This document shows positions 5,576-13,281 of a stretch of 28,179 nucleotides of DNA, piece by piece. Each line of letters begins with the position of its first letter. Position 1 is the stretch's first letter. The stretch comes from a virus, in the IMG/VR virus record IMGVR_UViG_3300008116_000238, positions 1-28,179 of that record; one strand, 5' to 3'. Under the pieces are notes generated by a model that searched no databases, was not told the origin of the DNA, and saw only the letters and a program-made list of their open reading frames with translations. A program made the translations under genes and the position numbers.

Positions 5576-7228
5576 ATGAGTTCGTTTCCGCGCATAGACA
5601 TGCTGTCAGTTGCCGCAAGGGATGCCTATGATGGCTTCTCCTTGCTTGGCGTGCTCGAAACACAACATCGAATAGAGACAGCAAGATCCGCTGAAGTTGA
5701 GCCTTATGCCGAATCGTTTAGGACGTATATTAAAACATCTTATCCAAGGTTTCCATTTACAAAGCACACAAATAGACTGATTGATATTGCCCAGCGTGTT
5801 GCCGATGGTGATCTGCCTAGGCTTATGGTGGAACTCCCGCCTAGGCATTGGAAATCTACGATATTTTCTAGATTTTTGCCTGGTTATTGCATTAGAAGGT
5901 TTCCTGACCGTAGCGCTGGTATTTGTTGTCATACACAAGATCTTGCGACAGGATTTAGTGAGAATGCACGGGATTATTTTGTAGCATCTGGAGGGATCCT
6001 GCGGGCTTCCCTGCGTGGCAAGGAAGAGTGGGGACCCGATGATGGGATCGGGAGCTGCTGGACTGCTGGGGTCGGCAAGGGTACGGGCAAACCGGGTCAT
6101 TTTTTGTTTGTGGATGATCCGATCAAATCCAGGGAGCAGGCAGAATCAGCGGCATATCGGCGGCAGATTCACTCATGGTGGGATTCGGTGCTGAGCACAC
6201 GAGAGGAGCCTGGTAGCTCAATGGTGATTGTTCATACTAGATGGCATGAATATGATCTAATTGGCTACTTGCTGGAGAAGAATTTAGAACTTGAAAAAGA
6301 AGGTCTTGAAACCGAATGTGAGCGCTGGCATGTTATATCGCTACCCATTGAAGCATTGCCCGCGAATGATATTAAGCCATTGCCTTCTAGTGTAACGAGA
6401 GAGATTGATTCAAGAAATGTTGGAGAACCGCTAGATCCCGATAGATTTGGTCAAAAGTTTATCAAAAGGAAGCGTGCAAACACTCCTCCGAGGGACTGGG
6501 AGGCAATCTATCAGCAGAGGCCAAGCGCTGGCGCGGGTACCGTATTCTTCAAAGATCGCCTCGCCTTCTATAGCTGTGATCACTGGAGAGGATTAGAAGG
6601 TGACCCAATCCTGCCACAACAATTTATCCGTAAGATTCTATCTGTAGATTGCACATTTGATGATACAGCAGGTAGCGATATGGTCGCTATGGGATTATAT
6701 GGGCAGACTGAGCATGGCTTATGGAAGTTAGATCTTGTCAACGAAAGATTAGACTTTCCAAAGACCTTAAATATGATCAAAACACTTTACAAAAAGCATT
6801 ATTTTAATGAGTTGTTGATTGAGAAGAAAGCTAATGGCGCTGGCATCATCAAGATGCTCGAATCTGAGCAGTCCCATGGCTTCCGGGTGGTTGCTGCTGG
6901 CGTCGGAGAGATGGGCTCGAAAGAGGGCCGGGCTAATGCTGCCAGTGTAGAAGTAAATAGCGGCCGCGTGCTGTTGCCAAGGTCAGCTCCGTGGACAAAT
7001 GAGTGCATAGATCAGCTCACTAAGTTCCCATCTGGTGTACATGATGATATTGTGGATGAAGTAAGCCAGGTTGTGATTTATGTCACTGGAAGTGGGCCAT
7101 TGAAGTTTGAAACCGTAAGTTGGGGATATGGCGTAGCAATGATACCAGGAAGTGGCGGAAATAGCCATGGAATAGGATATAATCAAGCTGCCATGATTGG
7201 CGCTCAAAATGGAGTTTACAGCCGATGA
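5576..7228 (+). CDS. terL: Terminase large subunit
   Basis: Motor and nuclease that packages phage DNA through the portal. 550 residues. The ATPase domain holds a Walker A-like LPPRHWKST at about 88-95 and a Walker B FLFVDDPIK at about 177-184, followed by a coupling motif IVHTRWHEYDLIG. The RNase H-like nuclease domain follows, with acidic residues in LSVDCTFDD (about 355-362), LLIEKKANGAG (about 415) and GVHDDIVDEVSQ (about 485). Walker A has Trp where PPRHGKS is usual; the Lys and Ser/Thr are kept. No small terminase gene is recognisable just upstream. The last codons overlap the sigma-like gene by ATGA. Confidence 0.95.
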   Translation: MSSFPRIDMLSVAARDAYDGFSLLGVLETQHRIETARSAEVEPYAESFRTYIKTSYPRFPFTKHTNRLIDIAQRVADGDLPRLMVELPPRHWKSTIFSRFLPGYCIRRFPDRSAGICCHTQDLATGFSENARDYFVASGGILRASLRGKEEWGPDDGIGSCWTAGVGKGTGKPGHFLFVDDPIKSREQAESAAYRRQIHSWWDSVLSTREEPGSSMVIVHTRWHEYDLIGYLLEKNLELEKEGLETECERWHVISLPIEALPANDIKPLPSSVTREIDSRNVGEPLDPDRFGQKFIKRKRANTPPRDWEAIYQQRPSAGAGTVFFKDRLAFYSCDHWRGLEGDPILPQQFIRKILSVDCTFDDTAGSDMVAMGLYGQTEHGLWKLDLVNERLDFPKTLNMIKTLYKKHYFNELLIEKKANGAGIIKMLESEQSHGFRVVAAGVGEMGSKEGRANAASVEVNSGRVLLPRSAPWTNECIDQLTKFPSGVHDDIVDEVSQVVIYVTGSGPLKFETVSWGYGVAMIPGSGGNSHGIGYNQAAMIGAQNGVYSR

Positions 7229-8115
7229 ATCGCCAGTCAACGCAAACACCTAAGGCTGTTGGTGCTCGAAGCACTAAAGTTCGAGCGGTTAATCATGAAA
7301 AGACCGAAGTCAAGACCAAGATTGGATCGCCAACAGAATATAGCGAACAGCTTGCGATAGACAATATCAAGCTAGCACAGAAACATGCTCATGTGATGTC
7401 AATACGAACAAAGATGCCCTATGAAGACTTATATCAAGTTGCGTTGATTGGCCTGATTAAGGCTTGTCGTAAATATGATCCATCCAAGGTTAATCCTGAC
7501 AATGGCAAGCCATATAAGCTAAGCACAATTGCCGTGCCATTTATTGATGGTGCGATGTATCAATACCTAAGGGATCGTGGCCATAGCACAGGCGTCAAGT
7601 TTCCTGACCGATGGAGAGATAAGGCTAGTATTGTCCGTAAGATGTCTGCGAATGGATCCTGTGTTGAAGATATTGCAACCGCAACTAACTTACGAGCTGA
7701 TGAAGTAAATGAAATCCTAACAGCACAAAGCGCACCAGTTGCGCTAGATCCAGAAATCAAGCTGTATTCAAATAGCATTGATGATAGCGAATATGAAGAC
7801 TTTTATGAGCTGATACAAGCGCTAGCAATCGTAGATCGAGCACATGCCGCAATATCAACAATTGATCAAGGATTGCTGGAAGCAGCATGGAATCATCAGC
7901 GCCGTAGGCAGATTGCAACCGGGCCATTTTTTCAATTTATGCAACGCGCCAAGAAGGTGTTGTCTGGTGTTTCGATTGTAATTGAAAAGCAAATTGATTT
8001 GTCTATTGAAGTCAAAACAGAAGAAAACCTGACGCCCATGTCATCAGGCAGGCGCAGGGTATCAGATCCGAAAGAAATAATAGATACTGTAATGAGCCAG
8101 CTAGACCTATTTTAA
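7225..8115 (+). CDS. Phage sigma-70 family RNA polymerase sigma factor
   Basis: 296 residues, starting inside the terL stop. Residues about 40-120 match sigma region 2: YEDLYQVALIGLIKACRKYD (core binding helix), a KLSTIAVPFIDGAMYQYLRD segment corresponding to the FSTYA...I..A....RD of family members, then a basic turn. Residues about 122-172 look like region 3 (SIVRKMS...CVEDIATATNL, ending in PVALD). The region 4 helix-turn-helix is degenerate or absent; a basic stretch (NHQRRRQ...QRAKKVL) lies at about 222-245. It would redirect host RNA polymerase, most simply to late genes. The recurring CGGGAAA element before structural genes is a candidate target. Confidence 0.8.
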   Translation: MNRQSTQTPKAVGARSTKVRAVNHEKTEVKTKIGSPTEYSEQLAIDNIKLAQKHAHVMSIRTKMPYEDLYQVALIGLIKACRKYDPSKVNPDNGKPYKLSTIAVPFIDGAMYQYLRDRGHSTGVKFPDRWRDKASIVRKMSANGSCVEDIATATNLRADEVNEILTAQSAPVALDPEIKLYSNSIDDSEYEDFYELIQALAIVDRAHAAISTIDQGLLEAAWNHQRRRQIATGPFFQFMQRAKKVLSGVSIVIEKQIDLSIEVKTEENLTPMSSGRRRVSDPKEIIDTVMSQLDLF

Positions 8116-8122
8116 CTCTTAA

Positions 8123-8157
8123 CGGGAAAACTAGCCTAGCATATATGGTAGATAACG
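8123..8157 (+). promoter_or_regulatory. CGGGAAA element before portal
   Basis: CGGGAAAACTAG begins at 8123, 6 bases after the sigma gene stop. Its first G is 34 bases before the portal GTG. One of seven intergenic copies; function unproven, candidate phage promoter. Confidence 0.45.
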
Positions 8158-9699
8158 GTGCAGCAAAGACTTTCACATCCTACGAGCAATGGTAAGCTGC
8201 CATCATTCCGCCATCCTAGGCTAGAAGAAGTCATAGATGATTTGGATCTTGTTTATGATTGTTGGGAGCAACTGCGCACAAAGGATCAACAAAAACGCTA
8301 TCTAATCAGGGAGCAAGCTGAGCCGCTTGTGGCCTATCGTGGCAGGCTAGAACGTGCATCATATCCGTCATACTTTAGGGACGGAATTGATGCCTTTGCT
8401 GGTGAATTAAGTCGATTTGAGTTGCGTAATCCACCGAAAACTTTGCTTGCTAGTCAAAATGATATTGATGGTAAAGGCACAAGCCTAAAAGCCTGGTTTA
8501 TGGCTGCTGATGCGTTGCTGATGCGTGATAATGGCTGCCTGCTGATGGTGGATAAGGAAAAAAGCACAAACAGAACAAGAGGAGATGATATTGCAAATGG
8601 CAATAGGCCATTCTTTTCTTATGCTGAGCGCCGTAATGTATTGAACTGGCGTACAGCAAAAGATAATGGCAGGGAGGTTATATCTGCTGTAACAATTCTT
8701 GAATGGCATGAAGAAGCGGATGGTGAATATGGGGTTAAGTTAGTGCCGCATTATCGCGTTATGCAAGGTGGTGATTGGAAGCTGCTAAAGATTGTAGGCG
8801 AATCAAGTGATCGCGGTGGATTGCGCAATAAGGCAACACAAACAGTAGAAGAGGTAGATCAAGGAGAATTCATTGGTTATCAAAAGCAAAAGCTAAAGTA
8901 TCCTCCCGTGAAATGGTATAATAATCCAAGAGATGGCATAGGTGAAGGTGCGCCGATGTTGCTTTCGACTGCTAAATTAACACTAGATTGGTATAGAAGT
9001 TATAGCGATTTGAAAGAGTTATTGCATAAGTGTGCGATGCCTATTCCAGTGCTGAAAGATTCTAATCGGCAGATGATACCAGGGCCAGATGGTACTCCAA
9101 TGCCAGCACCTATTGTACTGGGTCCAAATCAAATCATGCAGATTTTTGATAAAGATGGTAGCTTTTCTTTCGCCGAGCCAAGCGGTAGCAGCTTGGATAA
9201 GCACATGCAAGTGCTAAAAGAATTAGAAGCAAATATCGACCGTAGCTTGCTTAATTTTGTGCTCAGTGGTAGTAGCAATCGAACCGCAACAGAAGTTGAA
9301 CTGCAAAGCGCAAGCATTCAAGCAAACCTAACAAGCTTATCAGAATCCAAAGAATCTGCAATGCAATCATTGTATGAGCTATGGGCAAAGTTCACGGGTG
9401 AACAAATACCTAATGATGCCGGTCTTGATATGAAGGCATCCATCACAGAGAAAGAAGTTGATAATGATACGCTAACTATGTGCAGTGGATTATACGATAA
9501 GGGTCTGATGATGCGCGAAACGTTCCTTGCGCTGGCGCAGCGCCGTGGGCTGCTCAGGCCCAAGGTAGACGCGAAGAAAGAGGCTGCACTGCTTGCAGTT
9601 GAAGATGAAAAAAATAACGCACTGCTAAATCCTCCTGCTCCATCGCCCAATGATCTGGCGGGCGATAATGTAGACGCGCAGGGGCTGCCTATTCAATAA
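8158..9699 (+). CDS. Portal protein (DUF4055-like)
   Basis: 513 residues from GTG 8158; no ATG is available nearby. The portal is the dodecameric ring through which DNA enters, and it docks the terminase and the connector. Family features are YPSYFRDGIDAFAGELSRFE near residue 70, GCLLMVDKEK and RPFFSYAERRNVLNWR in the clip and stem region, then SYSDLKELLHKCAMPIPVLK and a long helical C-terminus. The family is best described as DUF4055/SPP1 gp6-like. Its position directly after terL and the sigma-like gene supports the call. Confidence 0.88.
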   Translation: MQQRLSHPTSNGKLPSFRHPRLEEVIDDLDLVYDCWEQLRTKDQQKRYLIREQAEPLVAYRGRLERASYPSYFRDGIDAFAGELSRFELRNPPKTLLASQNDIDGKGTSLKAWFMAADALLMRDNGCLLMVDKEKSTNRTRGDDIANGNRPFFSYAERRNVLNWRTAKDNGREVISAVTILEWHEEADGEYGVKLVPHYRVMQGGDWKLLKIVGESSDRGGLRNKATQTVEEVDQGEFIGYQKQKLKYPPVKWYNNPRDGIGEGAPMLLSTAKLTLDWYRSYSDLKELLHKCAMPIPVLKDSNRQMIPGPDGTPMPAPIVLGPNQIMQIFDKDGSFSFAEPSGSSLDKHMQVLKELEANIDRSLLNFVLSGSSNRTATEVELQSASIQANLTSLSESKESAMQSLYELWAKFTGEQIPNDAGLDMKASITEKEVDNDTLTMCSGLYDKGLMMRETFLALAQRRGLLRPKVDAKKEAALLAVEDEKNNALLNPPAPSPNDLAGDNVDAQGLPIQ

Positions 9700-9702
9700 T
9701 TG

Positions 9703-9737
9703 CGGGAAAAATATAATGATTCTAAGTTAAGACTGTA
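9703..9737 (+). promoter_or_regulatory. CGGGAAA element before basic protein 1
   Basis: CGGGAAAAATATAATGAT starts at 9703, just after the portal stop; the first G is 34 bases before ATG 9738. This copy also contains an embedded TATAAT. Confidence 0.5.
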
Positions 9738-10892
9738 ATGGCTCGCGGCGGCAGATCAGGCAAAAAGCGGACCCAATACGTCCGCGACGCGCAGGGGCAG
9801 TTCGCCTCAACACCAGGCGGTGGCAAAAAGGCCACACCTAGCGCCGTCAGGAAAGCCGCTAAGGCCGCTACGCTGAAGGGCGGCACACTAGCAGCCAGAA
9901 CATCCCTGAGGAAGTCCAGGGCCAAGCTCAAGGGCATCGACAAGGCGGATCCAACCCTTCAAACTTCACTATCAAAACGTGCACAGAAAGGTGCCGTAAC
10001 TCGTGGCAGCAAAAATCTAACCAAGACGATTAAGTCAAGCCGAACACGACTGATTGGTGCTAAGCCTAACGCAAATACAATCAAGAAAAAGCGGCCAGCT
10101 TCGATGGCTCACGTCTTGAAAGATGTGACTCGTTCAATGTCGCCAGATGATGCGCAACGTGTACTAGGGAAGAAGCCACTTGCAAAGCGAAAAATCAACG
10201 CAACCGTTAAGACGAGCACAATTAAGAAGAAGCGCAGTCCTATACTTGAAGCTAAACCATTACAAAAGCCAGCGGCTGAACGTCCGGGCTCGATGACTTC
10301 TATCTTGAAAAATACGCTACGCACACTAGCTCAAGCTGATGCGCAACGCATAAGAGAAATTGAATCAATTACAGGGCAAAAAATTAAGCCAATTAAGCAG
10401 CGTGCTGCCGCTATTGCCGCTGGAGATCGCGTCAGGAGCACGGTCAAGGGCGGCAAGGTTGCGGATACCCTGCGGGCGGGTCTTCGTGAGCTGGCGCAGA
10501 GCGATGCCAGGACCATGCGGGAAATGTCAAAGATTGTGAAGGATGCGACGCCTAGGGTGGGCGGAGCGAAGGGAGAGAATAGTATCAAAGAACTCGCGAA
10601 GCCTAAATTGAAACGCGAACCAAAAACAAAATCTGACATAATAAAACAAACTCGAAGAATTATTGAAAAAGCAAGTGCACGAAAAGAGAAATCCATGTAT
10701 TCATACGTTATATTCAAGAACGAAAAACGAATTAAAAATGCTACAAAGATTAGAGAAGCAATATTCAACCCACCAAAGCAAAAAAAACAAAGACAAAAGC
10801 GGGATCCATCGCGCCCTACTAGCAAACAGCTTGCAATACGAAGATGGCATGCATCTATGGATGCATGGAATAGAGCCCAAAGAATGATCTAA
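9738..10892 (+). CDS. Basic module protein 1 with internal repeats
   Basis: 384 residues, very rich in Lys, Arg and Ala. Residues 1 to about 95 form a module shared with the proteins at 16766 and 17684: RTQYVRDAQGQFASTPGGG, AVRKAAKAATLKGGTLAART, then KRAQKGAVTRG. After it come three imperfect internal repeats of about 28 residues (near residues 120, 182 and 240). Each has a small residue followed by L+..+R.L/M..DA+R, for example SMAHVLKDVTRSMSPDDAQR and SMTSILKNTLRTLAQADAQR. The tail is again basic. Charge and position between portal and MuF suggest a DNA-binding head-internal or scaffold-like role; this is inference. No enzyme motif. Confidence 0.75.
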   Translation: MARGGRSGKKRTQYVRDAQGQFASTPGGGKKATPSAVRKAAKAATLKGGTLAARTSLRKSRAKLKGIDKADPTLQTSLSKRAQKGAVTRGSKNLTKTIKSSRTRLIGAKPNANTIKKKRPASMAHVLKDVTRSMSPDDAQRVLGKKPLAKRKINATVKTSTIKKKRSPILEAKPLQKPAAERPGSMTSILKNTLRTLAQADAQRIREIESITGQKIKPIKQRAAAIAAGDRVRSTVKGGKVADTLRAGLRELAQSDARTMREMSKIVKDATPRVGGAKGENSIKELAKPKLKREPKTKSDIIKQTRRIIEKASARKEKSMYSYVIFKNEKRIKNATKIREAIFNPPKQKKQRQKRDPSRPTSKQLAIRRWHASMDAWNRAQRMI

Positions 10893-10902
10893 AAAGCAAA
10901 AA

Positions 10903-10919
10903 GCCCGGCTAATCCGGGC
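10903..10919 (-). terminator. Terminator for the minus-strand gene, possibly bidirectional
   Basis: GCCCGG-CTAAT-CCGGGC is a perfect 6-bp stem. The T-run is on the minus strand (bases 10902-10891 read TTTTTGCTTTTT), so it mainly serves the gene ending at 10948. It also separates that gene from the convergent basic protein 1. Confidence 0.75.
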
Positions 10920-10947
10920 CATTGCTGTTGATTGAGCCTGGCGATAA

Positions 10948-11175
10948 TCAACCTGCGTCAGTTAAGTCGATCCCTACGATTCTCATGTTGTCGCGCTTCA
11001 TGCCGATCTGCTCCATTTCGTTAAGTGCATTCATTGCAGACTGCCAGGAATCAAATAGCAGGTCATTAGGGCTAAACGCCTGAAGGTAGTCGGTTGCCCC
11101 TGAATTACGATCCAGCCACACACCATTGTGGCGGTACTGCAGCTCAAAGCGTTCCTCGGATTGAATGGTGGTCAT
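10948..11175 (-). CDS. Small minus-strand hypothetical protein
   Basis: 75 residues from the first ATG (11175); a TTG at 11184 would add three. The sequence contains ERFELQYRHNGVWLDRN and DSWQSAMNALNEMEQIGMKR, the layout of small soluble phage accessory proteins that I cannot name. It is the only gene on this strand between portal and MuF, with its own terminator. It may be a moron-type insertion with independent expression. Its promoter should lie in 11176-11287, shared divergently with the MuF gene. Confidence 0.65.
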   Translation of the reverse strand: MTTIQSEERFELQYRHNGVWLDRNSGATDYLQAFSPNDLLFDSWQSAMNALNEMEQIGMKRDNMRIVGIDLTDAG

Positions 11176-11287
11176 TGGGTTCAATGCAGTGGATGGGTCT
11201 CCCCACGACCAAATAATACACCATCATCCCATGGCCCCGGAAAAATGAAACAAGCTGTAACATAGGCAGATCAACCGCCGATAACCC

Positions 11288-13183
11288 ATGGCAACCATAG
11301 GCGACCAACAGCTAGCACTATCTGACGATTATGCCGAAGCATTAGATATGCTAAGCAATCGTGCGGTTGATAATACCAAAGCGGCCTTAGTGCGATCACT
11401 TAAGCGTACCTTAAAAGATCTGCGCCGATACTATTCAGATTTCATTGATCCTGAGCTGAAAAAATATCAATCAGCCGATGGCAAGATGCGTCGCCCAATG
11501 TCATATTCTATCGCTGATAGTAATGCCAAAATGGTTAAGCTTCTTCAGATTGCGCAAGAATACTTTCCAGAGCAAGAATTGAATCGTATCACAGCACAAT
11601 ATAAGAAAGATTTTGGCGAAGCCGTACAGCTTGGCGGTGATTTGGGTAAAGAATTGGCGCAATTAGTTGATTCTGATGGCAAAGGGAATAGCATGTTTGT
11701 TGGCGCCAGTAAAGAAGCTGTGATCGGCGCCGCTAACACAGCATCAGCTTATATCAGGCGCGAAGTTGAAACTTTTCGTGATGATATTGCACGCATTGTG
11801 CAGGATGGTATTGGACGCGGGAAAAGCTCTAAAGCATTAGAGAAAGATATAAGAGTTGCACTATTGGGTGCAAAGGATCCAAATAATATCACACCTAAAT
11901 TAGGTCTTCTTCGCCGGGCTGAATTGATTGCAAGATCTGAGCTTGCTAATGCTTATACTGGTGCGCAAAAAGCAGCCGCAGCGCGTAATGGGTATAAGTA
12001 TGGGAGGTTTATTACAACACAAGATGAAAGGACTTGTCCGTATTGCGCATCTAGGCATGGTAAGATATATTTGTTAAGTGAAATGACTGGAACTTTGCAC
12101 CCTAGATGCGTCTTGGGTGATACAAAGGTTTCCCCTGGGCCTTTCTCTGCGGTTATGCGCGGCTGGTACCGGGGCAACATCGTAACCATAAGACTTGATG
12201 ATGGGAGCAGCCAATCCGTCACCGGCCATCACCCAGTGTTGACGACTGATGGAATCAAGCCCGCTTGCGCTCTCAGCAAGGGTGATAATTTGATTGGTGA
12301 TCGCATTAATATCCTCTCTGATTCCTGCTCTGAACCAGACTTCCACCAGGTGCCAGCCTGCGCCGAGAACATATTTGCGGCGCTTGTTCAATCTGGCGCC
12401 ATGCCTGCCGTAAGCGTGCCAGTTTCCCCCTTGGATCTCCACGGCGATGGAGTGTGTATTGATGGCAAGATCGAGATTGTAAGGTCCACAAGCCTTCTCG
12501 AAGGTTACTGGAAAACCGCGACAGGCAAGAATGCTGGCGAGGGCAATAGCGCGAGTCGATACATGGCTTTTAGACAGTTCTCTACCTTGCGCCTGCCTGA
12601 TCTGACGATCCTCGGGCTGGGGGGTGCCGCGTGTGGCAGCATGAGCATTCTGAGTGAGGCGCAATCTGTCCTCGCGGGAGGATTGAGCCATGCGGAGATA
12701 CATAGAATCACTACGTCCGCGTGGCGTAATCCCTCGCTCACGCAACCTGTTGTCAATGACACTTCGACTAACAAAAAATTGCTCGGCAAGTGCTTTGACG
12801 CTTTTCCCGGACTCGTACAGACTCACAATATCATCGACATTCAGATGAGCGAATTTTCTGGTCATGTTTACAGTTTTGAAACATTTTGTGGCTACTATTA
12901 TACAGGATCCCAGTCAAGGATCGTTAACCAAAATTGCCGATGCAGCCTATCTCCAGTTTCTGATCTTGCAGTAGAAGAAACTGATCCCGAATTGCGCCGT
13001 GAATTATTAAGGGAAGACTTTTGGGAGAAGGAACGGAATAATGTATGGAAAAAGTTTGCCGATACTAAAGAATGGCCATTTGAAAAGGCTTCTAAAGTAT
13101 TAGAAGATCACCTTAAAAAGCCATCTGCCAGTGAGAAACGGCTTTATCCTGACATCAAGGAAGCTCCTAAGCCGGTTGCTTGA
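11288..13183 (+). CDS. MuF-type head morphogenesis protein containing an intein
   Basis: The host protein is a SPP1 gp7/Mu F-type minor head protein that binds the portal. The N-extein is residues 1-273 and ends with the signature ARSELANAYTGAQKAAA, DERTCPYCASRHGKIY and HPR. The C-extein restarts CRCSLSPVSDL at residue 550. HPxCRCS is the conserved MuF motif, here split exactly before its first Cys by a 276-residue intein (residues 274-549). The spliced product is about 355 residues. The gene is the first on the + strand after the minus-strand gene, 104 bases from its ATG. Splicing is inferred from intact motifs, not shown. Confidence 0.9.
   Translation: MATIGDQQLALSDDYAEALDMLSNRAVDNTKAALVRSLKRTLKDLRRYYSDFIDPELKKYQSADGKMRRPMSYSIADSNAKMVKLLQIAQEYFPEQELNRITAQYKKDFGEAVQLGGDLGKELAQLVDSDGKGNSMFVGASKEAVIGAANTASAYIRREVETFRDDIARIVQDGIGRGKSSKALEKDIRVALLGAKDPNNITPKLGLLRRAELIARSELANAYTGAQKAAAARNGYKYGRFITTQDERTCPYCASRHGKIYLLSEMTGTLHPRCVLGDTKVSPGPFSAVMRGWYRGNIVTIRLDDGSSQSVTGHHPVLTTDGIKPACALSKGDNLIGDRINILSDSCSEPDFHQVPACAENIFAALVQSGAMPAVSVPVSPLDLHGDGVCIDGKIEIVRSTSLLEGYWKTATGKNAGEGNSASRYMAFRQFSTLRLPDLTILGLGGAACGSMSILSEAQSVLAGGLSHAEIHRITTSAWRNPSLTQPVVNDTSTNKKLLGKCFDAFPGLVQTHNIIDIQMSEFSGHVYSFETFCGYYYTGSQSRIVNQNCRCSLSPVSDLAVEETDPELRRELLREDFWEKERNNVWKKFADTKEWPFEKASKVLEDHLKKPSASEKRLYPDIKEAPKPVA
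12074..12865 (-). CDS. Vsr/DUF559-like homing endonuclease coded antisense to the intein
   Basis: 263 residues read in exact codon register opposite the intein. Residues about 7-53 form a helix-turn-helix (DDIVSLYESGKSVKALAEQF, FVSRSVIDNRLRERGITPRG) like resolvase or homing-enzyme DNA-binding domains. Residues about 103-195 have the Vsr/DUF559 nuclease pattern: a helix (STRAIALASILACRGFPVTF), then NLDLAI with the expected catalytic Asp (132), IAVEIQGGNWH with Glu143 and His150, GRH with His155, RRKYVLGAGWHLVEVW. This matches the EDxHD/PD-(D/E)XK homing enzyme layout. The last roughly 60 residues lie opposite intein blocks A and B and are probably a constrained tail. It likely cuts intein-free MuF alleles. 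The family call is by motif only. Confidence 0.75.
   Translation of the reverse strand: MTRKFAHLNVDDIVSLYESGKSVKALAEQFFVSRSVIDNRLRERGITPRGRSDSMYLRMAQSSREDRLRLTQNAHAATRGTPQPEDRQIRQAQGRELSKSHVSTRAIALASILACRGFPVTFEKACGPYNLDLAINTHSIAVEIQGGNWHAYGRHGARLNKRRKYVLGAGWHLVEVWFRAGIREDINAITNQIITLAESASGLDSISRQHWVMAGDGLAAPIIKSYGYDVAPVPAAHNRRERPRGNLCITQDASRVQSSSHFT
12107..12934 (+). mobile_element. Intein in the MuF gene
   Basis: 828 bases, 276 residues. Block A is CVLGDTKVSPG with Cys1. Block B is SVTGHHPVLTTDG with the T..H motif. Block F is FSGHVYSFETFCGYYYTG and block G is SRIVNQN followed by Cys+1. The terminal Asn is preceded by Gln rather than the usual His. On the + strand the roughly 170 residues between blocks B and F show no LAGLIDADG or HNH motif and look like filler. 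The opposite strand of that stretch encodes an endonuclease. The intein splits the most conserved motif of MuF, a typical target choice. Confidence 0.9.
12897..12902 (-). promoter_or_regulatory. Consensus -10 for the antisense endonuclease
   Basis: On the minus strand TATAAT occupies 12902-12897, preceded by TG, 31 bases before the endonuclease ATG at 12865. The bases also encode tyrosines of intein block F on the + strand. A properly spaced -35 is not evident. Confidence 0.4.
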
Positions 13184-13238
13184 TTGTTGCGGTTTGTTAC
13201 GGTGGGACACTGATGAGCTGCTTGTGTTGTATGGTATG

Positions 13239-13266
13239 AATGCTAGAGCAATCCAGCGCTAGCATT
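13239..13266. promoter_or_regulatory. 8-bp inverted repeat upstream of the 13282 gene
   Basis: AATGCTAG (13239-13246) and CTAGCATT (13259-13266) pair perfectly across a 12-base loop, 15 bases before the ATG. No T-run follows on either strand, so an operator or leader hairpin is more likely than a terminator. Confidence 0.4.
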
Positions 13267-13281
13267 GCGTTCCCTTAACCC

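Noticed and set aside
5606-6100. 164-codon minus-strand frame inside terL
   Set aside because: Lies wholly within a well-identified terminase; no recognisable domain and no same-strand neighbours.
12505-12789. Other minus-strand frames inside the intein (12505-12789, 12306-12491)
   Set aside because: They are offset from the endonuclease frame and lack its helix-turn-helix and nuclease motifs.
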